64,000 nucleotides of DNA from Candidatus Caldilinea saccharophila. Lineage in GTDB: Bacteria; Chloroflexota; Anaerolineae; Caldilineales; Caldilineaceae. Shown here in pieces: positions 56,811-64,000 of the stretch. Location of the stretch: contig JADJVW010000012.1 in NCBI GenBank assembly GCA_016710365.1, positions 102,812 through 166,811 of the forward strand. The letters run 5' to 3'. A program made the translations under genes and the position numbers. Each line of letters opens with the position of its first letter. Positions within the stretch are counted from its first letter, which is position 1. The notes under the pieces were generated by a model. The model made no database searches and was not told the origin of the DNA. It saw only the letters and a list, made by a program, of their open reading frames with translations.

Positions 56811-58541
56811 TCACGCGCGCGCGAACCGCCTCTCCTGGTCATACGGAAAGAAGTCAAGGATCTCACCTGCGCCGGTGCGCTCCTGTAGCCCGCGCCAGAA
56901 CTCCACGGTGAAAAGTTGGCTGTGGTGCGCTTCCATCACCTGACGCAGCGGCGCGGGAAACCAAAGAAACTTGCGGAACTCCTCCGGAAAGATGTCGTTC
57001 TCGGCCACCGCAAACCAGGGCTGGTCGGACAATTCGTCCTCGTAGGTGCGCGCCTCGGGCATGATGCGAAAGTTGCAGTCGGCCAGCAGACACAATTCGT
57101 CGTAATCGTAGAAAACCACGCGGCCGTGGCGTGTCACCCCAAAGTTCTTGATAAAGAGATCGCCCGGAAAGATATTGGCTGTCGCCAGATCGACGATGGC
57201 GTGGCCGTAATCGATCACGGCTTCCTTGGCTTTTTCGAGGCTCATCTCCTTGATGTAGAGATCCAGCGGATAGAGCCGGCGCTCGGTGTAGAGATGCTTG
57301 ATGATCACCTCATCATCGGTGATGGTGACGGTGTTGGACGCCGTCTCTTGCAACTCCTGCAACAGCTCCGGCGCAAAGCGGTCGCGGCTGAAGCTTAACC
57401 CCTCGAACTCCTGCGCATCGACCATGCGCCCCACGCGGTCGTGTTTGAAGACCAGCTTGTAGCGATCCTTCACCTGGGCGCGTGTCGAGGTCTTGGGATA
57501 GGCGAAGCGATCCTTGATGATCTTGAAGACCATGTCGTAGGAGGGCAGCGTAAAGACCGTCATCACCATGCCGCGCGCGCCGCGGGCGATCTCGAACTTG
57601 TCGTTGGAGTTGTTGAGGTGGCGATAAAGCGTGCGGTAGCGTTCGGTCTTGCCATGTTTGTTGTAGCCGATGGAGATATAAAGTTCCGCCACCGGCTTGA
57701 GCGGCAGGATGCTTTTGAGAAAGCCGACCAGATCGCCCGGAGTTCCCACATCGACGTGAAAGTAGGAGCGCGTAAAGCTGAAGACGATGCTTGCTTCCTC
57801 TTCCGAAAAGAGCGCGGCGTCGACCAAGATGCCCTCGTCCGTGTTGAGCAGCGGCAGGATGATCGGGATCACGCGGTTGCGTTTGCGCACGCGCCCGACC
57901 AGATACGCGCCTTTGTTGCGATAGAAGACCGACTTCACCATTTCCACGGCGTCGAAGTCGGGCGTTTCCCAATAGAAGCGCAGATATTCTTGCATCACGC
58001 GCGCCACTCGCTGCGCATCGCCTTCCATGTCTTGATAGGGGATGACAAACGCATAGTCGCGCAGGATGGATTTGATCATGTCTTCGAGCGTGTTGACCTG
58101 GCTGTAGACGCGCACGATGGGGGTGTCGCCGGTGGGAATGGTCGTGGCGCCAAACCAGACGAACTCTAGCTCCGGCTCGACGCCGACCGTCGTCAGGATG
58201 CGTCGCGTCACCGAGTTGTAGAAAGTTTCCGCCAGCTCGACGTCTCTGCGTTGATTGATGAGGCGGGCGTAGGCTTCTTTGATGGCTGCCCACACATAGT
58301 AGCTGTTGGCGTGCGCACCCAACAGTACGCGCAGTCCGTTGACCAGGCGTTGGATGACCTGCTCGCGCAACCCCAGCCGCTCGGTCGCATCCTCCTGCCA
58401 TTTTGCCCACTCACGCCGCTCGAAACGATCCTGCGCGCGCCGCGTGACCGCCTTGAACTCGTTGTGATAGTCATCGAAAGCGCCGTGGATCGTGGCCGCG
58501 GCATTGCGCGCCAGGTTGGGTTTGATCGGTTCGCCATTCAT
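56811..58541 (-). CDS. aceK: Isocitrate dehydrogenase kinase/phosphatase
   Basis: 576 residues, the size of Escherichia coli AceK, from the ATG at 58541 (upstream codons are not conserved). Recognisable: the regulatory N-terminal part (FDDYHNEFKAVTRRAQDRFERREW), then the kinase-like domain with KIIKDRFAYPK (ATP-binding Lys), EVIIKHLYTERRLYPLDLYI and catalytic segment ANIFPGDLFIKNFGVTRHGRVVFYDYDE, where the D-Y-D replaces the DFG. AceK phosphorylates isocitrate dehydrogenase to divert carbon to the glyoxylate bypass and reverses this. No aceA or aceB lies near. An AceK outside Proteobacteria is less common. Confidence 0.95.
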   Translation of the reverse strand: MNGEPIKPNLARNAAATIHGAFDDYHNEFKAVTRRAQDRFERREWAKWQEDATERLGLREQVIQRLVNGLRVLLGAHANSYYVWAAIKEAYARLINQRRDVELAETFYNSVTRRILTTVGVEPELEFVWFGATTIPTGDTPIVRVYSQVNTLEDMIKSILRDYAFVIPYQDMEGDAQRVARVMQEYLRFYWETPDFDAVEMVKSVFYRNKGAYLVGRVRKRNRVIPIILPLLNTDEGILVDAALFSEEEASIVFSFTRSYFHVDVGTPGDLVGFLKSILPLKPVAELYISIGYNKHGKTERYRTLYRHLNNSNDKFEIARGARGMVMTVFTLPSYDMVFKIIKDRFAYPKTSTRAQVKDRYKLVFKHDRVGRMVDAQEFEGLSFSRDRFAPELLQELQETASNTVTITDDEVIIKHLYTERRLYPLDLYIKEMSLEKAKEAVIDYGHAIVDLATANIFPGDLFIKNFGVTRHGRVVFYDYDELCLLADCNFRIMPEARTYEDELSDQPWFAVAENDIFPEEFRKFLWFPAPLRQVMEAHHSQLFTVEFWRGLQERTGAGEILDFFPYDQERRFARA

Positions 58542-58709
58542 TTTCTGTAAAATACCTTGTTGGCAATTGGGTTGCTTGCGATTAACACCGCGGCCAAGGC
58601 TGCATGACTGCACAGCACGCCCACAGTATACTGTAAAAAGCGCCACATCAGAGCCGAGCGACGGGTATAGAACACTCGGACTGCATCCAGAGTCAAACCA
58701 ACGGAGGGT

Positions 58710-58830
58710 CAAGCGGATTTCGTGTGGTTACGTGCCGGGGACGGGCTTGCGGTGCTTCGGTCGAGCAGACAGCGATCAGCCCGTCCCCGGCGCGTAAGCC
58801 TCGACCCCATGAATTCCGGGGTTGAGCCAC
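58710..58830. repeat. Copy B of the hairpin-forming ~120-bp intergenic element
   Basis: Reads caagcggatttcgtgtggtt to gttgagcca, matching 35,115-35,232 at about 88%. Its hairpin arms TGCCGGGGACGGGCT and AGCCCGTCCCCGGCGC are perfectly complementary over 14 bases. It abuts a 40-bp palindrome directly. No ORF is shared: in the common frame most differences would change amino acids, so it is not coding. Confidence 0.8.
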
Positions 58831-58869
58831 AAAAAGGAGGCGCTTGCGGCCGCAAGCGCCTCCTTTTTG
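58830..58869. terminator. 40-bp perfect palindrome with A/T ends (bidirectional terminator)
   Basis: The two 20-base halves are exact reverse complements (centre GCGGCCGC), starting CAAAAAGGAGG and ending CCTCCTTTTTG, followed by TTTTG. Structure of a strong intrinsic terminator in both directions. Directly follows repeat copy B. Confidence 0.85.
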
Positions 58870-59244
58870 TTTTGACTCTGCAACTACCGTGTCGCGTGTA
58901 GGCTTGAACCTGGAAAATCAGGTGGGTGTCCGCTGGGCGTTTCCGTCTTGCCAAAGGTGGCTGTTACGTACGCGCCGCTTGGCTGAACTCCCCGGTAGAT
59001 TATGTTGGCTCGGCTCCTGACGTATTCGCATCACGCATATCGCTGGGTCTTGGCCACAGTATGGCACGAAGCCGCTGCGCCGTCATGCGACAGATGTAGG
59101 ATTTACCGGAAAAGATTGGCAACATTTAGCTTCACCTGGTCGCAGCGGTGAAAAGCAGACGCCAACCGCGCAACATAATGTTCCAATTCTGCCACGAATT
59201 ATTCTACATCCTTCATTGGCAGAATGGAGTCGAGAACCTACACC
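58870..59244. other. Spacer downstream of the ABC1 kinase gene
   Basis: About 375 bases without gene, clear repeat or hairpin. The 170 bases between aceK and the repeat copy B (58,542-58,709) likewise show only a possible promoter region. Confidence 0.4.
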
Positions 59245-61007
59245 CTATCGGGTGCTGGCGGAGGTCGTGCGCAGCATGTGGATGAGCGCCGCGGCGCTAA
59301 GGGCCATCACCGCCAGGAAGACGACTATGGCGCTAAGGGGCAGAAATGCCCAGCGCGTCTCCTGCAGCGGCGCCAGCAGCCCGGCTGCAATTGCTGAACC
59401 AACACTCATGCCTATCAAGATCAGCCCCACCGTCAGTCGGCGAGCAGTCTGGCTAAACTGCTCAACACTAGCAGCAAGCTCATGGGCGTCGAGTTCGACG
59501 ACGAAGCGTCCGCGGTTGAGCTGGTCAAGTCACTTGAGAGCCGCACTTTCCAGATTGGGCGCCTGGCGGAGCAGCGCCTTGCCTGCACGGAGAGCCTGCA
59601 GCTTGAGGGTATGAGTGATCTGTTCGGCGCTAAACTGCTCACCCAACATGGACAGACTTTCGTCAAACGCTACTTGCACCCAGTTCATCTGCGGGTTGAG
59701 GGTGAGCGCAATCACTTCACCTTCCACGATAGCTTTCATGGCGAGAGTTAACGCATGGCTGAGGCGCAGACCATGGATGGACAGAACGTGCAGAACCTGG
59801 TTCATCATTTCGGCAAACGACGCTTCTGCCGAGAGAAAGACCCAATATTGGTAAAACGCTCGTTCGATGTCGGCGCGGAAGACACGTTCATCCAGCGGAG
59901 GATGCGGTTCGCACAGTAACAGTGTGACAGCGGCGAGACCCTGAGGGTCACCTTGGCTCAGACAGGCCAACAGGTCCAAGAGATCCAAACGCTGATCTTG
60001 GCGTAATTCACCGATCAATCCGAGATCCAAAAATATCAGCCTGCCCGTATTCGGGTCGACCCACACATTGCCGGGATGCGGATCGCCATGGAAGAAGCCA
60101 TCGATCAGGATTTGTTTGACCAAGGCGCGCACGAAGATTTGCGCTACAGCCGACCGGTCTACACCACTTTCATCGAGTAGAGCAGGATCGGTGAGTTTGA
60201 TGCCCTGGATATATTCCATGGTCAGCACACGAGTGGAACTGTAGGCGTCATAGATGCGCGGGATGTGCACCTCAGGCAACACAGCCATAGTCGCGGCCAG
60301 CCGTCGTGCATGGTAGGCTTCATTCTGGAAGTCTAGCTCCTTGAGCATACCGGCGGCGAACTCCTCCACAACGCCGCTTAAATTCATCTGGCGCGCCCAG
60401 GCATAGCGATTCTCCAAGACACTCGCCAACTTGATCATGACACCCAGATCGGCAGTGACCATCGCGCGCTAATATTGGGGCGTTGCACCTTGACCACCGC
60501 TAGATCACCGCTGTGCAAGGTAACACGATGGACCTGGGCCAGCGAAGCAGCGGCCACCGGCGTGGGGTCAAAGGCGGCAAATAACTCCTCGGGCGGCGCG
60601 CCAAGTTCCTGACGAATGATCGCGCGCGCGATATCTGCTGGGAAGGAGGGGACTGTGTCCTGCAGCTTGGCTAGTTCGGCGCTCCACTCGGCGGGCAGGC
60701 TCGCGACTTGACTGGAGACCATTTGGCCAAATTTGACATAGGTGGGACCAAGTTCTTGTAGCAAGAGGCGCACTTTGGCCGGTGTGCTCATTCCCGTCAA
60801 AAGGTCGGGGCGCGGCGACAGGTAGTGTGCCAGCCAGGTGTGCAGCGACCCAATCGGGGTAGGGCTGAGGGCGATGTCAAGACCATAGCGCCATACCATG
60901 TCATGCACTTGCTGCAGACGCACGTTTTCAACGAGCGTTTTGCCACGCAGCCCAGGGATGTGATCGATGCGCTGCCAAAACAGATAAAGATGACCATCCC
61001 GATCCAT
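59245..61007 (-). CDS. ABC1/UbiB-family atypical protein kinase (frame interrupted; in-frame TGA)
   Basis: About 587 residues if two faults are bridged. Kinase-like motifs: KxGQ-type LGPTYVKFGQMVSSQ, AAASLAQVHRV (A-rich loop), VVKVQRPNI (ATP-binding Lys), FHGDPHPGNVWV (catalytic loop) and IFLDLGLIG (DFG equivalent). The C-terminal part has two membrane helices (VGLILIGMSVGSAIAAGLL; LSAIVVFLAVMALSAAALI). A frameshift lies at about 60,465-60,475. Separately a TGA at 59,530-59,532 interrupts ...AALK-stop-LDQLNRGRFVVELD, where the same frame continues for 95 codons to 59,245. Members work in quinone or isoprenoid lipid metabolism. Confidence 0.85.
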
Positions 61008-61437
61008 TGCGGGCGGTCAGCCCCAAAACCGCGTCGACCGCGGCCACCAGCAGCGCGAGCAGACGAGAGGCAACCAGGATCCAGAGCCAGCGTGGTTGGG
61101 CCACTGTCCAATCAAAAGGCGAAAAGATGATAAGAAAGCTAAAAAGGGATGCGTTGACGACAATTAAGAAAAGACCGGTGGAACGAATCAGCAGTTGGCC
61201 CACCAAGACGATGAGCAGTGGCTTGGCCAGATTATCGATCAGGCTAAAGAGCAAGCCGACCAGCAGATAGGTGAGCAGGCTGCCGTGCTGGAGGTGGATT
61301 TGAGACAGCAGGGTGAGCACCAGCATAACCGCCAAGGCATTGGCCGTGACCTGGACGGCAAAGCGGAGCAGCCCCTTGGCGCGCAAGGAGCGTTGTGTGG
61401 GGCGGCTGTCGGTCGGATTGATCGCCTGGTTGTTCAT
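60928..61437 (-). CDS. Small membrane protein, phage-holin-like / four-helix
   Basis: About 170 residues from MNNQAINPTDSRPTQRSL, with four membrane segments (VTANALAVMLVLTLLSQI; LTYLLVGLLFSLIDNLAKPLLIVLVGQLL; TGLFLIVVNASLFSFLIIFS; ILVASRLLALLVAAVDAVLGL). The pattern recalls the mycobacterial-type phage holin family/DUF superfamily membrane proteins, but the match is weak. Its last 27 codons overlap the start of the ABC1 gene; either a long overlap or a frameshift separating what should be adjoining or fused genes. Confidence 0.55.
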   Translation of the reverse strand: MNNQAINPTDSRPTQRSLRAKGLLRFAVQVTANALAVMLVLTLLSQIHLQHGSLLTYLLVGLLFSLIDNLAKPLLIVLVGQLLIRSTGLFLIVVNASLFSFLIIFSPFDWTVAQPRWLWILVASRLLALLVAAVDAVLGLTARNGSGWSSLSVLAAHRSHPWAAWQNAR

Positions 61438-61682
61438 ACTATTTCTCGTTCCCGAGCCGCCCATCACGCGCCAGCGGCGGGCGTGAAATGAGAATGGCCG
61501 ATCGCTTATTATCCACTTGGCTCCATTGCCCTTTCCCAGCCTCACTGGGAGGAGCGCCAAGAGAGCGCCTCTGCAACAATGTGACCGCCACCCCAAACAC
61601 GGCGCCCTCTACTCCTTGTCCGGAATCTGCTCTGCTCCTCAGCGGGACGCAGTCCAGACGAAGATTAACTCTTCTTAGGCGA

Positions 61683-61901
61683 TTACTTTTGGGCTGCAAT
61701 CGCCTTGTGTAGAATCTCCAAGAATTCGTCCAACGGTACGCGGTGGATCCGCGCTGCCCATTCCACGGTGAGCGCCTTTGTCAGCAGCCGGCGCAGCGAA
61801 TAGCGGCCCACCCGCTTGACTCCAAAAAGCTCCATCACATCGGCAATGTCGCCATATTCTTCCAGTAGATCCGAAATAGACGTGTCTTTGGTGATTTCCA
61901 T
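61683..61901 (-). CDS. DUF1858-like small protein
   Basis: 72 residues, ATG at 61901 after AGGGAG. Sequence MEITKDTSISDLLEEYGDIADVMELFGV follows the DUF1858 pattern (I-x-x-D-x-x-I-x-x-L-L-x-x-Y-P), which usually has a CxxC afterwards. Here GVKRVGRY takes that place, so the redox Cys pair is absent. Function unknown. The 61,438-61,682 spacer to the next minus-strand gene shows no feature. Confidence 0.6.
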   Translation of the reverse strand: MEITKDTSISDLLEEYGDIADVMELFGVKRVGRYSLRRLLTKALTVEWAARIHRVPLDEFLEILHKAIAAQK

Positions 61902-61904
61902 ACC

Positions 61905-62136
61905 TACTCCCTCTACTCTTATAGCCGCCCCCGTGCCTGATTTGGACGCCAAAGGCCGCAAACACGAAGAATGTCGCGGCGACAATGGCAAACGAAAGCC
62001 ACATCGACCAGCGTTGTCTAAACCAAAGCCCAACGCCGGCCATAACGTAAGCCAATCCGGCCAGAAAGTTGAACAAAGATACGCGTCTGCTTCTCTACGT
62101 GACCTCTTCTTTCCACATGCGTTGTAGGTTGTTCAT
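61905..62136 (-). CDS. Short membrane protein (frames interrupted)
   Basis: The ATG at 62136 (MNNLQRMWKEEVT) overlaps the previous stop by ATGA. A stop soon follows in that frame, while another frame carries FNFLAGLAYVMAGVGLWFRQRWSMWLSFAIVAATFFVFAAFGVQI, two membrane helices, and then fades. Joining the frames gives about 75 residues. Family not recognised. Confidence 0.4.
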
Positions 62137-62617
62137 AGCTGTGCAGACGCGAGCGCGGTCATAAAGCCGCTGATCATCAGGACAGCGACGCCCAGTATGA
62201 TGTTAAGCGACAGCAGACGGATGCTTAGTTTTTCTTGGAATAAGCTGGATGATGTGGCCGATGGCGCAGTCCTAGGCTGCGGAAAAGAGCCACAACGATC
62301 ATGACCGCTACCAGAAGATGCTTTAAGGTCAATGCAGTTGTGTAGGCATTGCCCAGGCTGAACAGACCCTGAAACGCAGGGTTGCGATTGGCTTGGATCG
62401 CGCCAGTCACCACCAACCCAATCATGCTTATGTAGACCAGAACACTTTGTCGTCGCAGGATCGCATCCATGAATTGCCTGGTCTGCGATCCCTCCAACAT
62501 CTTTTTGGCCGTCGGCAACGTCGTCAACCCCAGGGCGATCAGTCCTCCAATCCAAATAGTTGTGAACAGGTCATGCAGAAATATCACGGTGGCCAAAATA
62601 ATAAAATCGCTTGACAT
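62133..62617 (-). CDS. CopD-like four-helix membrane protein (frame interrupted once)
   Basis: About 160 residues from the ATG at 62617 (after AAAGGAG). Four membrane segments: IILATVIFLHDLFTTIWIGGLIALG, VLVYISMIGLVVTGA, LKHLLVAVMIVVALF and LSLNIILGVAVLMISGFMTAL. The H...W pattern in helix 1 and KHL in helix 3 resemble CopD/YebZ copper-resistance or cytochrome-b-like membrane domains. The shift lies near 62,250. Its stop overlaps the next start (ATGA). Confidence 0.6.
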
Positions 62618-62710
62618 ATTGTCTCCTTTGATGTTGACGTAGTCGCTCTTGGCCAACCCTGGACGGCGAAGCGGCATCGATAGGGTCAACTATCGTCATC
62701 TCAGGCTATC

Positions 62711-63152
62711 TCACGCTGATCTCATCATGCGCCGATAGCCGATCACCAGGATAGGCACGATGATGGCCGCGGCGACCACATGCAGAAACGCGGCGATCGT
62801 GCTGGCAATGACCGTGCGGTTGGGAACCGGCAGGATATAATCTGGGATAAAGCTCAACATCAAGGCAGCCAGCGAGATCCACAAAAAGGTGCGCACCGGG
62901 TCGGCGGAACGATACGCCAGCCACGCCAGCAGCCCGGTAGCGAGCAACGCAGGCGCCAGCGTAAAGATGGCCGCGCACCGCGCTGTCCAATGGCTGAAAC
63001 AGCGCTGCGTCGGGCCAGATGAACAGCGCCGCCGCCCGCGCGATCAATACACCCAGGATGGCAGCCGCAGCTGCGATCAGCCCCAAGACTAACCACTGGC
63101 GAAAGCTGGGCTGGTCAGTCGCACGCATTTGAGATGAACTGTGTACGGTCAT
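62711..63152 (-). CDS. DUF6069-like four-helix membrane protein (frame interrupted once)
   Basis: About 147 residues, ATG at 63152 after AGGAG. Segments: LVLGLIAAAAAILGVLIARAAALF, then after a shift near 62,965 LLATGLLAWLAYRS, FLWISLAALMLSFIPDYILPV and TIAAFLHVVAAAIIVPILVIG. The order and the S-A-x-P-D-Y motif fit DUF6069, of unknown role. Confidence 0.6.
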
Positions 63153-63456
63153 GAAAGTGTCTCCTATCTGCTTCACTGAAGTTAATCAATTGTTTGCGAT
63201 CGGCGCCATCACGCGTGGGCGTCAATGGCATGTTCTGTGGCGAGCTTTTGTTCCAGCGTCTGAATGCGGCTGTGGAACATGCGGTGACATAGGATAGCTC
63301 CTTTCGGGCCTGGTAGAAATGCCTCACGGCGCCACCAGAGTAGCAGATACGCCGCCGTTTGTATTTGACTTTTGTCGGATTTGGCAGGGAAAGAGAAGGT
63401 TTAGCTGGCGAGCAGCGCCTTGGCAGCCAGCCCGTCAGGGCTGGTCTAGACCAGCG
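63153..63456. other. Spacer between divergent membrane-protein and FG-GAP genes
   Basis: About 300 bases with no gene I can support; contains the promoter side of the leftward membrane-protein genes and several stops in all rightward frames. Confidence 0.4.
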
Positions 63457-64000
63457 AAGGAGAATTTGGCCTGTGGCGACATCGACGGTGACAGCTATCC
63501 TGAACTGGTGATTGGAAATTTTGGTGAGAGGTCGCAAAAACTCCAAGAACTGTATATGGCGAACGTTCTTTAGAAGGCTTGGCGGACGCTATTGCCACTA
63601 GTGCACATGGGCTGAAATACCTCATTGGTTGCCTGGTAGGGGCGCATCCCCGTGTGCGCCCGGAAGCCGGACAGGCACGGGGGCCTGTCCCTACCAAATT
63701 TACGGGCAGAATTACGCCCACCTGTACTAGCGACTTTGATGGGGATGGCGCACTCGAGATATTGCTGGGCTGCTCAATTTGCTCTATGCACGACGCAACT
63801 GGTTCTCTCAATGGACGAGGTTATCTGCTGGAGCCGCGCCAATTTACCGGTGTCGTGACCGTGACCGCAGTTTCTCGCCTTGAGATGCTGCCTGGTCCGG
63901 AGCCTCGATGTCCAGGCTCCGCCGTTGATGCCATCAATGCGGACGGCGACGGAGTCGATGAATTAGTCATCCTTGCACCTTGCAGCGATTTTACAGAGAC
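63457..64000 (+). pseudogene. FG-GAP/VCBS repeat protein fragment, frameshifted and carrying a repeat insertion (runs off the window)
   Basis: Coding signal starts with ENLACGDIDGDSYPELVIGNFG, an FG-GAP blade with a Ca-binding DxDxDxxPE loop. The frame then shifts near 63,530 to EVAKTPRTVYGERSLEGLADA. That frame runs through an inserted palindromic repeat (63,635-63,695) and goes on to CTSDFDGDGALEILLGC and DAINADGDGVDELVILAPC, two more blades, to the window end. Such proteins are extracellular beta-propellers of adhesin or integrin-alpha type. No start or signal peptide found upstream, so the 5' part may be lost. Confidence 0.6.
63635..63695. repeat. GGTAGGGG-type palindromic repeat inside the FG-GAP reading frame
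   Basis: Starts GGTAGGGGCGCATCCCCGTG and ends GGGGGCCTGTCCCTACC, with inverted ends GGTAGGG/CCCTACC and two internal inverted words. It resembles the widespread short palindromic intergenic repeats with GGTAGGGGC ends. It keeps the reading frame open but encodes non-FG-GAP residues. Confidence 0.6.

Noticed and set aside
58710..58829. A small peptide (starting MGSRLTRRGRADR on the minus strand) encoded in the repeat element.
   Set aside because: In copy A the matching frame differs mostly by amino-acid-changing substitutions and lacks the same stop, so there is no sign of protein-level conservation.

Overview
The window is GC-rich (roughly 60%) and gene-dense. It looks like a chromosomal segment of a Chloroflexota bacterium, probably of the Caldilinea/Anaerolineae side. 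That placement is an inference from content: very large secreted PKD, Ig-like and cohesin/dockerin proteins, a recurring YLP[VA] motif at secreted-protein termini, PknB-type kinases with sensor ectodomains, a glutaredoxin-thioredoxin reductase fusion, and a ChvE-GguA-GguB type sugar transporter. No rRNA or other strong taxonomic marker is present.

Layout. (1) 0-0.8 kb: end of pstB and phoU. (2) 0.8-18 kb: a secretome block on the minus strand, with a ~2,770-residue PKD-repeat protein, a subtilisin-like protease carrying cohesin-like and dockerin modules, UTP-glucose-1-phosphate uridylyltransferase, and a glycine-rich/Ig-like surface protein. (3) 18-24 kb, minus strand: gamma-glutamyltransferase, a small membrane protein, a cold-shock/DUF1294 protein and an AT-richer restriction-modification pair (PD-(D/E)XK nuclease plus Zn-ribbon DNA methylase). 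(4) 24-27 kb: acyl-CoA dehydrogenase and two metallophosphoesterase paralogues. (5) 27-34 kb: a signalling block with an ECF sigma factor, an FHA/winged-helix regulator divergent from two transmembrane Ser/Thr kinases, and a TIM-barrel protein. (6) 34-37 kb: a second phoU, a propeller-type secreted protein and tRNA-Lys(CUU). (7) 37.7-43.3 kb: a CHAT-protease/TPR membrane protein, an SH3-LysM lipoprotein and a metzincin-like protease. (8) 43.6-50 kb: glutaredoxin-thioredoxin reductase, a TVP38-type membrane protein, a DUF6941-like protein with a hairpin leader, a two-subunit molybdenum hydroxylase and a MazG-like pyrophosphohydrolase. (9) 50-56.6 kb: two Gfo/Idh/MocA oxidoreductases and a sugar ABC importer. 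(10) 56.8-63.2 kb: isocitrate dehydrogenase kinase/phosphatase (AceK), an ABC1/UbiB kinase and a run of small membrane proteins. (11) 63.4 kb to the end: a broken FG-GAP repeat gene that runs off the window.

About twenty genes are split by single-base frameshifts, and one by an in-frame TGA. Conserved protein sequence continues across each break, and several breaks can be repaired by one base in a short G/C run. I read most of these as consensus errors of the assembly and give the spans of the intact genes. True pseudogenes (the O-methyltransferase remnant and the FG-GAP gene) are flagged separately.

The most promising unexplained signals are: a ~120-bp hairpin-forming intergenic element present twice (35.1 and 58.7 kb) near intrinsic-terminator palindromes; a promoter-hairpin-U-tract leader at 46.03-46.12 kb; the FHA regulator/kinase locus resembling EmbR-PknH; the CHAT/LysM/metzincin cluster; the nuclease/Zn-ribbon methylase pair; and a YLP tag shared by three secreted proteins.
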